DNA of 64,000 nucleotides. Origin: Rotaria macrura (taxonomy: Eukaryota > Rotifera > Eurotatoria > Philodinida > Philodinidae). A program made the translations under genes and the position numbers. Each line of letters opens with the position of its first letter. The first letter of the stretch is position 1. The DNA lies in contig OENT01000468.1 in the NCBI GenBank assembly GCA_900239685.1, positions 1 through 64,000 of the forward strand, written 5' to 3'. This document shows, one piece after another, positions 1-10,763 of this stretch. The notes beneath the pieces were generated by a model, which was not told where the DNA came from, searched no databases, and was given only the letters and a program-made list of their open reading frames with translations.

Positions 1-1561
1 ATAAACAAATACGTGATAGTTCTGTTATAGGTGGTCAGTGTAAGAGAGATTTGTCACGCTGTAATCCAATCTATATCTTCAGTGTATATTGTGCTTGGTG
101 GTTGTAGTTGAAAAAAGAAAGGATGATACATGTTGAAAGGAAGTGACATCAATGATGCACTTGAGCATTTTGAATTGACAGATATATCTTTTCATAGTGT
201 TGAAAAGTTGTTGTAGTCTTTTGAGAAAAATTCGATAGAGCGAAAACAGAGATGAAATCCAACTTAGTGTATGACTTATTTTGAAGGTTGGGGAACTATT
301 GGACTATGTTCTCTTGGTAGTGCTTTCTCGTTGATATCTAGACTGCTGAAGAGAATGCATTATCTTGAATTTTGTCATTAGGTGACCTTTTTTTTAGATA
401 AACTTCTCGAAAATAAAGTGTTCTTCAAAACCGAGTAATCCTTGTTCTGGTTTTATATTTTACTTGCTATAATGAAGCTTTGAAGATAAATAAATTCACT
501 AACTTATAGCAATGATATTGTTTGCACTTGAGAAATATTGCTCATCTGAATTGTTTTTCTGTAATAAGACTTTTCAGCGTAGAATTTTACAGTTTCGTGT
601 GATTTGTAATAAAATGTTCAGATGCGAATTTTAGGTAACTACTTCTGTAAAATTCGAATCATAAATACTTTCTACTTCAACTACTAAGTTTTAGTTTATG
701 GTAAAAAGTATCGAGTATTGATGAATCAAGTGAAGATTTTTTGTCTACTACCAATAAATTAGGCTCTGCGTGTATACTGCGTGTATAAAGAGTTTGTTAA
801 ACACCTGTATAATTATAGTTTAATGCACTATATGAGATATAATTGCAAGGCGACAATGGTGGATGGATTTTCTTTGTTGTCTGTGTGTTATAAAATCAAC
901 TTGATTTAACGAGCTCCACGAAAGTCTCACAGTTTATTACAAAGTACAGAGTCTATTACTGTAAAAAGTTTATCCTTTAATTACATTCTGCAAGTAAATT
1001 TCGAGGAAAAGTAAAAATATTTAAAATGACCCCTTTAGTCTTTACTTAAAAAATGAATGAAAGTGTTCTGTTTGGTGTCACAGAATGAATTTGCTGGAAT
1101 TCTACGGTTTTTTGATCAGCACTCACCAATTGTATCAGTTCGGAGAAGTTCTTGAAAATCGTTTTCGATTATTTCTTTTTATAGTGTTAACTCAACTGCA
1201 GGAGCTGAAAGTGTTAGTAAAAGTACAACACTTGTGCACTTTGAAAGTATTTACGTTTCTGCTCTGGATCTCATAAAAAAGTAGATCTCTTTACAATCTT
1301 AGTTCAAGATATGATAATTATGTTGTATCAGAATCGATTTTCACGATAAAGTTAAAGTTATCTAAATCCGAAATAAATAAGTTGCATTGTATCAAATCGT
1401 ACACCAAATATTTAAAAACACGTTGATTGCCAAAGTGATACAAGTAAAAAATGCAACTAAGCGAAATTAGTTATAATCAAAACAAAATATACACATAAAG
1501 ATTCGTATATACGTAAAAAGATACTATCGTTTATCATTATTCACATTCCAGACCATGCATA
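1..1561. other. Gene-free AT-rich stretch
   Basis: No exon chain, RNA gene or recognisable repeat was found. The short open frames here lack splice-consistent neighbours and have low-complexity composition. It lies downstream of the 3' end of vWA copy 1. Confidence 0.5.
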
Positions 1562-2837
1562 TTAATATGTTGCTACCTTTCTTTCATCCAATTGATCAAA
1601 CCAGCTGTCTACACCACCCATGAGAATTTTCACAACATACTAAATAAAAAAAGAAAAATCGAACAAGTAACTCTTGATCGAACAATAAACACGGATTCGA
1701 ATACTTACATCACCATAACTAAATGGAAAAGATGCTCCTTGTACTGCACGAATTTCATTTCTTTCACTTCTATAATCATCGACAACATCAAGACCTGGAA
1801 TTGTCTTATCCCAATCATTCAAATACGACATGGAATGATGATCATCTACAAACAAGATAAAAACATTTTTCAACTATACTTTTTCCGTCCACTAAGTTTG
1901 ATTGATTCTATTGGACTTTTCCCCAGTTACCTGTACATGCAATGATCGTGACTGGTATTCGATCTATAGGCACGCGTTCATGTAGCAAAATTTCTCGAAA
2001 TTCATCGATTTTCGTTTTTCCATTGTCATCAGTCGGCTCGCCATCGGTCGCCAACAGTATGAGTAGTTTTCGTTTATCGATTTCGTTCCTTTTATGTGTG
2101 AGAACTTGTCGTAGTACTCGTGCGATTGGAGTTGGACCTAACACGAGTTCAACACTCGATATGTTTTATTCAATAAATCTTTGGAGTATACCTTCAGGAG
2201 GTAAAGCAAACATAATAGTCAACTCTTCGGAATTGCATACATTGAGCATTGGTTCACGATTAAGAAAGTAGACATCGACACCATCGGGATCAAGTGTACT
2301 GGCTAAGTCGACAACGATTGAAACCGTTTGTTGAAGTTCATCCCCTTAACGAATGAAAATGAAAATATCATCGTGATTATTAATGACTAATGCAATATTT
2401 TTACAGCGTGTCGGTTGCTTATTGTATGGACCAGTAACATCGCCTTGGAAAGAAAACAGACAGTTGATGATCTCAATTGAATATTGAAATTATGAAATAA
2501 CTCACTTAGCTCTTCATTCATTGAACCAGAGTCATCACAAATAAAAACTATTTCATAACCATCTAAGTTACGTAGTTTTGAAGCAAACATTCTGTTGACT
2601 AAATACAATAGAAAAAAACGTGGATGGTATATACTTGGACTTTTGTTTATGCTAAAAATATTGAATGAACAAACTTTCATAGCGATCGAGAATAGACTGA
2701 AATTTTTGCATTCGTTGTTCATTTGACATGAGCGCCTGTTGATCATTGCGTCGACTCTGTTGATAGTAGGAATTGTTTACGTAATTAACATAATTTGACG
2801 ACGGAAGTGCTGTTTCAACGATTTTCTTTCGAGACAT
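1562..2837 (-). CDS. Small intracellular vWA-domain protein, copy 1
   Basis: Seven exons on the minus strand: 2675-2837, 2506-2598, 2405-2443, 2192-2344, 1931-2137, 1709-1845 and 1562-1639. All introns are GT-AG with consistent phase, giving 289 aa. The fold is a von Willebrand factor A domain. The MIDAS metal site is visible as CDDSGSM (D76-x-S78-x-S80), a following TP motif (T152-P153) and ATDGEP (D181). No signal peptide or membrane segment is seen, so it is probably cytosolic. The residues before about 65 are polar and low-complexity. The product ends ...DERKVATY. vWA domains bind protein partners through a divalent metal; the partner here is unknown. A nearly identical second copy lies about 12.1 kb away at 13671-14948. 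Start chosen as the first ATG of the exon that opens the chain. Confidence 0.85.
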
Positions 2838-3787
2838 ATTGTAGCTACGAAACGTTTGATTTACGTTCGATAGATGGTAATTATAAGAGCGTATATTAGT
2901 AAATCTATAAAGTTCATGAGATCATAAATAACATTTTTTATACAATACTGCGTTTTATTTCTAAAAAGATAATAAAACATGTACAACTGCAATGCGTACC
3001 TTAAAAATTGACACGTGAATTCTAGACTTTCGTTCTGTTTCATAACTGGCTAAGTGTAATATTCTGTACGCAATCCTAGTCTGGCTTTGTCCTTAGTGTC
3101 ACTAAGACAAAGTGCTAGCGTCTTTTGTCAAGAAATGTGATTCGAAAACGTACCATGTATTTGCTATTGAGGCACCTTAGAATGAAAAACTGCTTCGATA
3201 AGTGTCATATTCAAAGCATAAGGTCGAGATGATTACACCTATTCGTGAAAGCTTTACCACTTCTCTTGAAAAGATCTGCACTTCTTGTTACATGGCACTT
3301 CTCATGTGTAGCGCAGCAAACCCAAATATGTTTGTTTTTCATGTTCATAAGATAGATACTGATTTTTAAATGGAACTCACATAGACAATATAAGGCTGCT
3401 AGTGGATTCTAAGATTTTGTGATTTATATTCACTAACACAATTGATTCCTTTTAACATTACTTACCTGTTTTTCTTTTTCTTCTCGTTCTTACCTTTTCT
3501 GATATTTCTCTCGCGAAAATCGAATCACTTTTCAGTTGTAGTATGATGACTAATTTCTAACCAGAATCTTCTATATAACGCAGTATTGCATGTTGGTTAT
3601 TTACTTTATACTACGATGAAAAAGATTCAGTGTAGTAATTCATGGAATAAGTAAAACCTGTTTCAGCGGGATGAGTAATCATCTATTTGTATTAGTCACT
3701 TCAGAAACCAACAATTATATGCGCACATCATATGTGATTAAAGAAAATAGCCAGTTTGTGAGCAGTGTATCGTGTCTGACTTATCTC
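2838..3787. other. Intergenic, no gene seen
   Basis: The first about 76 bases (to 2913) are shared exactly with the region upstream of vWA copy 2, so the presumed promoter/5' UTR was duplicated too. A near-perfect hairpin lies at 3085-3112 (CTTTGTC... pairing with ...GACAAAG, one bulged base). Nothing else was recognised. Confidence 0.5.
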
Positions 3788-4010
3788 TTAAAGTTTCATC
3801 ACTACTCTCATATTTGCTGGCAAAAACATTGATCGTAATCGATCAGATCTTCGTGCCTTTTTTATTTCTTCAATTGCACACGATATCATCGATAGAAAGT
3901 CTGAAACAATAAAACAGATCTCATAAATAGCATAATAAGCAGAAACACAATTAAGAAACACATTGCACATGTAACTCACCATCACCAGTCATATCAAAAA
4001 TGATAGAAAT
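3788..4010 (-). pseudogene. Possible two-exon vWA-like fragment
   Basis: Two exon-like blocks, 3980-4010 and 3788-3900, are joined by a 79-bp GT-AG intron (GTGAGT donor, pyrimidine-rich acceptor) and keep frame to a stop. They encode about 47 aa beginning ISIIFDMTGD, which resembles the first strand and MIDAS loop of a vWA domain (here D-x-T-x-D), followed by an amphipathic stretch. A good acceptor precedes 4010 but no upstream exon was found. Either it is a remnant of a related gene or a chance match; the family assignment is weak. Confidence 0.25.
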
Positions 4011-4080
4011 CTGTGAAAAATCAGACTTTTATTACTTTTTGAAAACGTGTGGAAGTTTTGAAATGTATATACATGCGTTT

Positions 4081-4440
4081 AAGTCACTATGGCTGAGTGG
4101 TTTCGTTGTTGGACACGTGTCAACAAGATAATTTATGTTCAAATCTCAATATCACAAACCAATGAAATAATTCCGGAACAAGTCACTCACGGCTATATGT
4201 CTCGGCAGATGATCCATTTGATAATGTGCTAATTGCATAGGTATAGTCGCAACATGGGGAACAAACAAAAATAACAACAAAGATGTCGCTTCACAGTGAC
4301 GGCTAGGTAGTAGACTACAAGCCTAAAAGAGGTGAGTGTGGAACGGAAGAGATACAGATACCAAAGTCCGTGAAAAGGTGAAGACAAAAGAACCCGACCG
4401 CATGTGGACCCAATCAGTGGTGAGCTTCAACAAGTGGTAA
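4081..4440 (+). repeat. Candidate tRNA-derived SINE
   Basis: At 4090-4102 there is a strong A-box-like sequence (TGGCTGAGTGG). It is followed by a stem-loop (TTGTTGG ... TCAACAA) in the anticodon-arm position, and at about 4137-4148 a B-box-like GTTCAAATCTC. The acceptor and T stems do not close well and position 33 is not T, so it is not a functional tRNA. The roughly 290 bases that follow are richer in G and C than their surroundings, as expected for a SINE body. The short flanking match TAAGTC is too small to prove a target-site duplication. Confidence 0.35.
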
Positions 4441-5900
4441 GTCTTTGAGACAAATATTTGATTCGAAATGCATATATATTAGAAATTTTTAGCGGTCGAT
4501 GAATCCGTCAAAAATATATGTTTTCTACTATCTCAATTTCTTCTCAAATCTGGAACACATTTCTCTCATTTCAGTTTTGCTGATACGTGGAATGTCTGCA
4601 GAGGGTAAATAATATTTCATTGGTCTGCTTCACTTGAAGTAAACAGATGACGATATGCTCGTCAACACGAAACTCATCTAAATTATGTACCACCAAAATC
4701 TGTTTGTTGCTCTCTCGTTATAATTACACTCGATGAAAAAAACAACATTTCTGCCGGTAGACTACAAATAACGAGTAAACATCATCTATCTATAACAAGT
4801 TCGTTTGACTAACAAAAACTTTGCACTGCAATTACGATGTCAGTAAATAATAAATATTGTCACTTCAATTGCCTGACATTTTCTTTTCTTTTTGTATTTT
4901 TTCAATGTATGAAGTTTAAGACATGTAGAGATTATTTTTTGTAATAGTAGAAAAGACAACTATGAATTCTCTATATTAATTGAATATCTTTATTCATGGA
5001 AGTTCGATGTTCGAAAGCATTTGCTAATCGTAAGTTAGCCTTTAACTCAAGATTTTGTACGCATCTAACATAAAAACATTATCGAAGTGAAATAGAAAAC
5101 AAACGAACTAAGATTAGTTAAAAATTATATATGATAGTGTAACCCATAAATAACAGTCTTACTTGAGTACAATAACCTGCGAATAATTTATTAAATTTCA
5201 CTCTTGATTACAAATAATCAGTGTTTGTTCTGTTTTCTATAATCGTTCGTTATAGATAAATATCACTGTAAGTCTACTCTACTATTATTGTTCGCATTTT
5301 TTCTATTTTCTTTGGCATAAACAATCGAGATAAAATAAACATAAAAATTTTTTTTTTCGTAAGAAAACGACGAAAAAACAAACACTATCAATGAAATTTA
5401 GTTACTTCCTACGTGTCTCAATGACCATAATGCCACAGTAACAGATTTTGATGGAAACAGTCAACATTTGAAAATAGAACTTCATTGATTTGATTTTATC
5501 CATTTTCGATCTACTAGCGGACTTTTGTGAAATGATGAAGTTCATGGTATTCTAAATAAGATAATCAGTTGAGATCAGAGATTAAAAATCAATAGACAAA
5601 TAATGCTTTTCTTTTTCTGCGTCGCAGAAATAAAATTCCTACTTTTATTTGCTTACCTTGTTGATGAATATTATGTTGAGTGTGTTTTAAAAGTGTCTTA
5701 CGAGTCATTGGAAAAAGATTGTCGAATCCTTCTGTTCATTGAAAATATTGAATAAGCAACCAGTCAGCTAAAAATATCAGTGGACAAGAGAAAACACATA
5801 GAAGCTCCTCGAACTATCTACTTAGAATTCCAAAAAAAATAGACGAGCTATTAATGAAAAACACCAAAATAAACTAAGATTAATGTTGAGCGTAAGACAG
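4441..5900. other. Gene-free AT-rich stretch
   Basis: No exon chain, RNA gene or clear repeat was recognised; homopolymer T/A runs are common. Confidence 0.45.
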
Positions 5901-5913
5901 ACGGGTGCCCCGC

Positions 5914-5978
5914 ACTCCGACTCTGTCGGAGTCGGGATCGGAGACATCGGAATAAAAATTTTCTGAGTCGGAGTCGGG
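5914..5978. repeat. GTCGGA-rich palindromic repeat cluster
   Basis: A perfect 8-bp stem with a 3-base loop (ACTCCGAC-TCT-GTCGGAGT, 5914-5932) is followed by further direct copies of GTCGGA-like hexamers up to GAGTCGGAGTCGGG at 5965-5978. The cluster is strikingly GC-rich against its background. Function unknown; it could be a decayed minisatellite. Confidence 0.6.
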
Positions 5979-6300
5979 TTTCGGAAACAAAAATTGACTC
6001 CGCATATCTTTAGTTGAAAGTAATCATCGAGCATGAAACTTTGCTTGATCAGCGGCAAAAAATACAAATGAACCTACATTTCTTTAACGGTATTCAAACA
6101 AAAGCAAAATGCACTCAATTAGACTTCAGCGAAACTCTTGAAGTATTCTACTACAATGAGTCACATATCCATTCTAAAAAGATTTACAACTTATGAACCG
6201 TCGCATAGAATCAATTTATGGACATATTCGTACTCGGCTATTTATTTTGCAAAGTCATTAGTTTCGACTGATTCATATGTTCATAACTATATCACTACGC

Positions 6301-6710
6301 ATGGGATGAACATCATCATGTATGGTTCTGTTAGTGTCTCTTCAATATACACATCTATTTCAAGAACAAGTGTCCAACTACACACTTCTCCCGTTATTGA
6401 CTCCGATGACTATCCATTGCTTCAACAGTTCAACGATAATTTTCTTCTTGAATAAAGTGAATCATGCACTTGTTATGTCAATAAAAACAACAATCTTTGC
6501 CAATTCATTAAACGATGACGAAATGTGAATTGTTCTGTATGAGCTACAGATGTATTACGAATCATCAATCTGCCAAGCTTGTAACGCAGTAAACTTTTCC
6601 ATAAATTACTAATTTACTTATGAAAGACTGTTGACGCTATCGAAAATCGTCTGAACTCAGTGTGATGTCGCATTAGATGTCTAATTTTCGAAATAGGGTG
6701 AGAGATCATT
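6301..6710. repeat. Conserved island A (duplicate of 19527-19940)
   Basis: This block matches 19527-19940 in the same orientation with only scattered substitutions and a few small indels (a6301 pairs with a19527). Weaker similarity continues to about 6840. Reading frames on neither strand are preserved between the copies, so it is not conserved as protein. It lies about 400-500 bp downstream of the cyclin-like gene's 3' end. Confidence 0.8.
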
Positions 6711-7233
6711 ATCTTTCCGACATCCTAAAGTACCATAACATGAATAACCCATACCTATACAACCGATATCATTCGTTCAACTGCTTCCTTCAATGGAAAA
6801 CGTTGCTGAAGCATTCAACAAAATGAATAATTATTCCTCTTCATTAAACCTTTATCGTCCATATATTCATCAAATTATCAACTGAATCATCTTCCGTATA
6901 TCATATATATATGATAATCCACATCGAAATATCTTGCACAGTATGATACAGATCATTTTTCCATAGACAGTAACTTCTATTATATTTCTCTACACAATAC
7001 TATACACAAAATAAATTATCGAAAATACCAAATAAAATACGAGAAAACAGTTCAAAAAAGATATAAACACTTTCTACAAACAAAATAGTTATTAAACGTT
7101 ATATGACGTGTGTTTTATGATGTGCCGGTATCGAATATGTAACTCGATATTCACCATCGAGACTGTTCATAAAATACTGTTTTCACAAGTATTCATGTCG
7201 GCATGTCGCGTAAAGAATCGATGAGATCATCAC

Positions 7234-8122
7234 TTATGCACTTCCACTTTGAAGTTCAGCTGTACATTGCAAGAGTTGTGCCTATAAAAGACAAGAGACA
7301 ATATTACATCAATGACAACGATCGGTATCGACTTACAAAGTAATGTGCTGCATCTTTCTTGTGAACGAGAAAATTCTTCATTTGATCAACAACGAAACTA
7401 TTATTCGATGCGACTTTGTAGATGAAAGAAAGAGTAACTATACTCGATGGATGATTGTGAAGAAGTTCTAAAAAAGAGACAACGATGATAGTAGTGAAAT
7501 GAACAAGTGCTTTTTTTGTCTTCGTTTATGTACCGATCGTTTCGAATGAAAGTGCTTCGATTGAATACAATGATCGAGCTTGATCAAGAATCGTTTTCAC
7601 AAAATGATCATCGTTTGAAAGATTGAGTAAATAGGAAAAGAAATGATCTGGAGTTGTAACACAAACATCATACGAGAAAACATCGAGAAGTTCCGTTTCA
7701 CTATTCTATAATCAAACACAAAACGGGAAAATAAAAANGAGGGTGAATCTTGATACTTAGATGAGAGTGTGACGCAAGCAATGATTGTCGTTAAATCAAG
7801 AGAATATTGTTGATTGATTAGTGTTTTGACCAAAACAATCGACATCCACACAGTAGAAGATGACACATGGAGAAGTGTGTGTAACTAAAAAGCACACTCA
7901 TATAGTTGCGAAGAATACTTTCAAAAGAAGCACAAATCTTACTTGATTCAATGCGTGTAAAATAGGTGGAGAAAGTTGAGTTTCGAGAAGTTGATTAAAA
8001 TCATGTTGATCTTCTTCCGAGAGAAGAGTAGAAAGAAGACGACTATCACATGAGGACAGTTTAGGATCACTGGCAGCTCGAATATATTCATCATGAAAAT
8101 CGTACATGAAGCTTGTATTCAT
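7234..8122 (-). CDS. Small divergent cyclin-fold protein
   Basis: Five minus-strand exons: 7943-8122, 7757-7884, 7534-7700, 7337-7467 and 7234-7281, giving 217 aa. The exon 3 acceptor is GAATAG|TG, the site that keeps frame. The middle resembles the end of cyclin box 1 and start of box 2: a helix TTIIACVTLSSK (compare the cyclin 'ASK' helix), then an ELLD...VTTPDHFFSYLLNL segment like the D/E/A-cyclin helix that begins the second fold, and later HPSSIVTLSFIYK, like the 'PS-A-as-' helix. The N-terminal LxxWM helix of typical cyclins is not evident and the protein is short, so CDK binding is uncertain. An undetermined base lies in the intron near 7738. It is absent from the second duplication unit. 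Confidence 0.6.
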
Positions 8123-8631
8123 TTTGAGAGAGACGAACAACTGAATAATGGGACACCGAATTCGTATCTTCCTTTTATATGAATGAAAAAAGACTGCATC
8201 GAGGGGGGGGGAGAGGAACAGAAAGAGAAAGTGAAGACAACTTGTATTCGACCAATACGATGATTGTCTGTAGTGTTCTTTTCTCTTCAACTGCTTCGGA
8301 TATTGATCAGCTGTTCTATTACATAGGGTGTGTCCATCGAAGAAAAAGGAAACACTCGATGAAATTCATCGTGGAATGAAGTTTCGCAACAAATTGAAAC
8401 TGGGGAGACGTTTGCTTTCTTTTTCATCTAAGTAAACTCGTCCTTTCTCGAAGAAACTCTCTTTCAACTTCAGTTTCAGACAGAATAATAGACAGAATGT
8501 TTCCTTCTTCTAGGTAGTACGATTTTCGGAGAGGGTAGACGTTTTTTCTTCAAAATCTTCTTTGACTAGGGCATGATTGACAGATTTCTCAGATGATCAC
8601 TATCCTTGCCTTTAGGTGGAAATAATCTTTC

Positions 8632-9175
8632 TCTTTCGTGTTGATTATCCCGATACAAATATCTTTTTGAACTAACCCATCTTCATTCCTTCCTTCTTTT
8701 TCATCCTTTAATCTTTCGTGTTTCATTCGACACGCGTTCATGCGCTTCTTTCAAAAATATACATGATGTTTAATGACTTTGACACACTCGCCGCCACTAC
8801 CGATTCGTTTTGTTCTCTTCGCCATAAATCATAATCACAAATTCAAATAAACGATTCAAAGTGTATGAAATCGAGATGCCTATTCATCCGCCTACACGCA
8901 ATACAGATTGAGAATTAGAAGATGATCAACATCAACGAACTGTGACATTCAGTTCTTTCTAACTCAGCAGAGGTCGACGACACCTGTTTGTCACAGCTCG
9001 ACAATGTATACAAATGTCGTACATGACTCAGTGATGTAATGCTAATGATAGTCAAGAATGATGAGCAAATTATTGTTTTATTAATATTATAGAATAGAGA
9101 TAATCATCGTATGAATGTGTGATAGAATGGAGACATTTCACACGTCGTGCAATCAAAATATTGTTTGTGACGTAA
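8632..9175. repeat. Conserved island B (duplicate of 20413-20960)
   Basis: About 540 bp match 20413-20960 in the same orientation, at high identity for most of the length and decaying at the end. There is no shared long reading frame. It begins about 510 bp upstream of the cyclin-like start codon, so it may include its distal 5' regulatory DNA. Both edges drop abruptly into unrelated sequence. Confidence 0.8.
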
Positions 9176-10365
9176 CTGAATAATAGTAGCTAATGAACAC
9201 TAAAACATTGAAAACGTTGTTGTGTCATCGTAATATTAAGAATTGGAAATTGGACGAGTTGATCTTTATCTCAGTGAGATAATCAATTTAAGTTATATGA
9301 TTGTGAGAATGTGGAAACAAAGATATGAATAAGATAGCAATTATGAAGAAATTTTTAATGTGAGTGCCGTATCGATGAAGGGTAGTGTTCTACTTTCCCC
9401 ATATAGCTATTCAATATACTAAACTTAATGATTAACAAAATTGAAAACTATCCCAAGTAGAGTTAGATATTGTAAAAGAGATAGTAAGTCGAATTAGAGA
9501 CTGATTATTTTTAATATGAGAGTGGGATATATCTATNGATTCAAGAGTGTGAATGAATGTTGTGTGATGGAACGTAGATTGAAATCAATATGGTGGAATA
9601 ATTGCTCCTGTATATCTAATCGCCAGTAAGGAAAGTTTAATAATCGCCTATCAATTGTGGAGAATATCATCTAGGGAGTGAAGGAAAGAAAAATCACTTC
9701 TCCATATCACACCATTTAATGGAAGCTGTGTGTCCAGTTCAATGATCGATGGAAGATAAATGTCTGTGCATGAGTCTCATTGTGAATAGACATAGAGGCA
9801 TACATGTCTTAGTTAGCCACCATGTGGATTTGATCTCTCTCCTACTGACTCAACAGAATCATAGTGTCTATGCAAATCAATTTATCTCTGCTCACTAAAT
9901 ACACAGTTAATGAGCCATCGATTGTTGTATTTTTTGTCGAGATTGAAATATGCAATGGAGACGCATGCTGTGATGTCATCGCCAATACATGTTGTACATA
10001 GATTATCGAGAGACAGGCGTAGATCGGCTGTTTTTGTGTTCCTCATATTTGGTTGTGTTTCAATGAGGAGGAAGCTACGTTGCTTTTTCGATTTCGTTCA
10101 GAAGAGAACAAGGCATCTGTTTCTTCGCCAACGAGAATTGATAAACATCGTGATCATGTCAAAAATAGATAAATATTCAATGAAAATAGAGTTGACGTTG
10201 TTTATCCTTTCTCATGATTATGGTAGTGAGAGATGAGCAAACTGTGTAGATTGATGAAGCTCGAAAATGAGGAAATGAGGACGATGAGAAAAAAGTCACA
10301 CTCTAGCTCATGATTGACGATGAAGTGTAATGTAGGACATAAGCCTGTTAGATTATAATTAGTAT
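9176..10365. other. Gene-free stretch
   Basis: No supported gene. A 108-codon open frame on the plus strand at 9910-10236 has no recognisable motif and no counterpart in the duplicate unit. One undetermined base is present at about 9537. Confidence 0.45.
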
Positions 10366-10373
10366 GTTTTTAG

Positions 10374-10755
10374 TAGGTATACACCAGTGTTAAGTAGTCG
10401 ATATCAAAGATGAACGTTTTTTGATATCTAAAACACCCAGTCCCTACCAAACCTTCAGCTAATTTTTAGTCTATTTTGATTAGGCTAGCCAACTGTACTA
10501 TCTAAATTTAGAGAACAAGATGGGAAGAAAAAATGACTGTGGGCGTTTAGTAAAATCTCGAAATGTTTCGTTATTTTACTAAACGCTCAAAGTCGTTTTT
10601 TCTTCTCATCTAGTTCTCTAAATTTAGACAGTACAGTTGGCTAGCCTAATCAAAATAGACTAAAAATTAGCTGAAGGTTTGGTAGGGACTGGGTGTTTTA
10701 GATATCAAAAAACGTTCATCTTTGATATCGACTATTTAGCACTGGTGCATACCTA
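10374..10755. mobile_element. Foldback MITE, hAT-like (382 bp)
   Basis: The element is an almost perfect inverted repeat: two arms of roughly 175-180 bp around a short spacer near 10556-10580. Its termini are TAGGTATACACCAGTG on the left and the complement TAGGTATGCACCAGTG on the right. It is flanked by the exact 8-bp direct repeat GTTTTTAG at 10366-10373 and 10756-10763. An 8-bp target duplication and a TAGG-type terminus are typical of hAT-superfamily non-autonomous elements. It has no coding capacity. The few arm mismatches suggest recent insertion or arm homogenisation. Confidence 0.9.
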
Positions 10756-10763
10756 GTTTTTAG

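Noticed and set aside
1942..2271. 109-codon plus-strand open frame (also at 14053-14382)
   Set aside because: It lies opposite the vWA exons and spans their introns; it is identical in both units only because the locus is duplicated.
4083..4155. Functional tRNA gene
   Set aside because: A- and B-box sequences fit, but the acceptor and T stems do not pair and the anticodon loop lacks T33.
9910..10236. 108-aa plus-strand protein
   Set aside because: No motif, no splice sites and no counterpart in the duplicate unit.
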